NCBI GenBank assembly: GCA_001803645.1
Contig: MHDW01000184.1
Location: forward strand, 9,406 to 23,242
Reading direction: 5' to 3'
Source of the DNA: Nitrospirae bacterium GWC2_42_7
GTDB lineage: Bacteria > Nitrospirota > Thermodesulfovibrionia > Thermodesulfovibrionales > UBA6898
Length of the DNA stretch: 13,837 nucleotides
Made by a program: the position numbers and the translations under genes. Of the stretch, positions 13,025-13,837 are shown piece after piece. Numbering within the stretch: position 1 is the stretch's first letter; each line of letters opens with the position of its first letter. The notes under the pieces are model-generated. The model made no database searches and was not told the DNA's origin. It saw only the letters and a list, made by a program, of their open reading frames with translations.

Positions 13025-13837
13025 TTTTCCGTATGCGACTTATCGTTTTTCTAAGCGCTTCTTCTGAGTGAAATGCTTTTGGGTCTACACAGTCTATGCA
13101 ATACTTCACAAACTTATAAAAGCAGCGCTTGCCGTCTACCTTTTGGTATATCTTATTTAGTTCACGAATATATAATAGCAGAGGATCGGGACGGTCCCCT
13201 CGTCCTTGTAGCTCATATTTCTTCATTTCTTTTATAGCCCTAAGAGCATCGTCCCCAAGTAAAATTAGCTGGAATCCTATATTTTCAAAAGGGTCATTAG
13301 AATCTTCATAACAAAAGATTTTCTTCAGCTGGGACCTTAAGTCGCCAGGGTCATCAGAACCCCCACAATAAATGATTTTCTCTTGTGCATGATTACTTAC
13401 CTGAAAAAGGAAGTCTGCGAATTCCTTTGTTCGCTTGTGTATGGATAGGAGTTCATCTCTTACTTTTTCTGGTGTAGGAGCCCTGCCTATATTTCTCTTG
13501 CTGTCTCCCTCAAGTTTGAACTTTTTCCGTATATACTCCTTCATTGCAGTGTTCAAATCATCTCGCAACTTAGTAATGCACAAAGGCGATAATGCTTTCT
13601 TCTTGAAGATCTTAACTATTTTGTCTATTTGAGAGTCGGTAAATAACGGTGGATAATTGATATGAACAGCAGTATCCTGCGGTTTTAGTTTTTCTTTTTT
13701 CTTTTTCCGGATTTTCTCATTGCTCGTCGGTACGCTATCCGATATATTAACAATCCAGCCCTTCTCAGTGAGTACCGTATACCCTTTGAGATTCTCATCT
13801 TGTAATTCCGCCGCCCCTTTTATTGATTCAGCAAGGA
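13005..13837 (-). CDS. Hypothetical accessory protein, N-terminus cut off by window edge
   Basis: The frame is open without a stop or ATG from the right edge to TGA at 13005, giving 276 visible residues. The TTG at 13583 is internal, not a start. The visible part has a short module GYTVLTEKGWIV (18-29), a Lys-rich linker (KIRKKKKEKLK), then a mostly helical C-terminal domain with RGDRPDPLLLYIRELNKIYQKVDGKRCFYKFVKYC (about 205-240), a pattern I associate with uncharacterised proteins of mobile elements. No catalytic motif was recognised. It converges on the PIF1-type helicase, and the two 3' ends overlap by 20 bp, with no terminator between them. Probably a separate transcription unit entering from the right. 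Confidence 0.7.
   Translation of the reverse strand, partial: LAESIKGAAELQDENLKGYTVLTEKGWIVNISDSVPTSNEKIRKKKKEKLKPQDTAVHINYPPLFTDSQIDKIVKIFKKKALSPLCITKLRDDLNTAMKEYIRKKFKLEGDSKRNIGRAPTPEKVRDELLSIHKRTKEFADFLFQVSNHAQEKIIYCGGSDDPGDLRSQLKKIFCYEDSNDPFENIGFQLILLGDDALRAIKEMKKYELQGRGDRPDPLLLYIRELNKIYQKVDGKRCFYKFVKYCIDCVDPKAFHSEEALRKTISRIRKIIPREP

Noticed and set aside
13005..13583. TTG at 13583 as the true start of the right-edge gene
   Set aside because: The same frame continues open through 13835 with coding-like sequence, so the gene is truncated by the window edge.
1..13837. CRISPR arrays, tRNA or rRNA genes, insertion sequences, toxin-antitoxin pairs
   Set aside because: No regularly spaced repeat-spacer unit, cloverleaf-like sequence, transposase or recognisable toxin-antitoxin pair was seen by reading both strands.

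Overview
This window looks like part of a temperate phage, prophage or phage-plasmid in a bacterium. A divergent control region at about 11.29-11.54 kb separates two groups. To its left, eleven minus-strand reading frames run almost without gaps to the left edge. To its right lie a plus-strand PIF1-type helicase and, converging on it, a partial minus-strand gene that enters from the right edge. There are no rRNA, tRNA, ribosomal or metabolic genes. Shine-Dalgarno sites are AGGAGG-like, two likely starts are TTG or unknown, and GC looks moderate by eye. The host phylum cannot be named from the sequence alone.

Reading in the direction of transcription from 11286 down to 1, the minus-strand run begins with two small genes, one of them DUF5659-like. 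Next come three large products with the look of podovirus internal (ejection) proteins: 747 aa, about 750 aa and 920 aa. The middle one is broken by a -1 frameshift at an A-run (8169-8171), so it now reads as a 136-aa and a 609-aa ORF. A 72-aa hypothetical protein follows. Then come a 233-aa replication initiator, a DnaB replicative helicase, a 69-aa unknown and a large serine recombinase cut off by the left edge. The last four are joined by 4-base ATGA overlaps and are probably translationally coupled.

The best new observation is a lambda-like replication origin inside the initiator gene. Four copies of a GTCYCCTGCT element (three exact, one degenerate) sit on a 22-bp phase between 2809 and 2928, in the part that encodes the inter-domain linker. 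An AT-rich block (2761-2800) lies directly beside them. Two more copies (3204-3213 and 3258-3267) flank an AT-only hairpin upstream of the gene. Initiator, iterons, AT-rich block and an adjacent dnaB together form a self-contained theta replicon.

The recombinase would handle integration and excision, the initiator with DnaB would replicate the element, and the large proteins would enter the cell with the DNA. No terminase, portal, capsid or tail gene is visible, so the element must continue outside the window or be defective. The PIF1-type helicase has its own good sigma70-like promoter and, unusually, a predicted N-terminal membrane helix.
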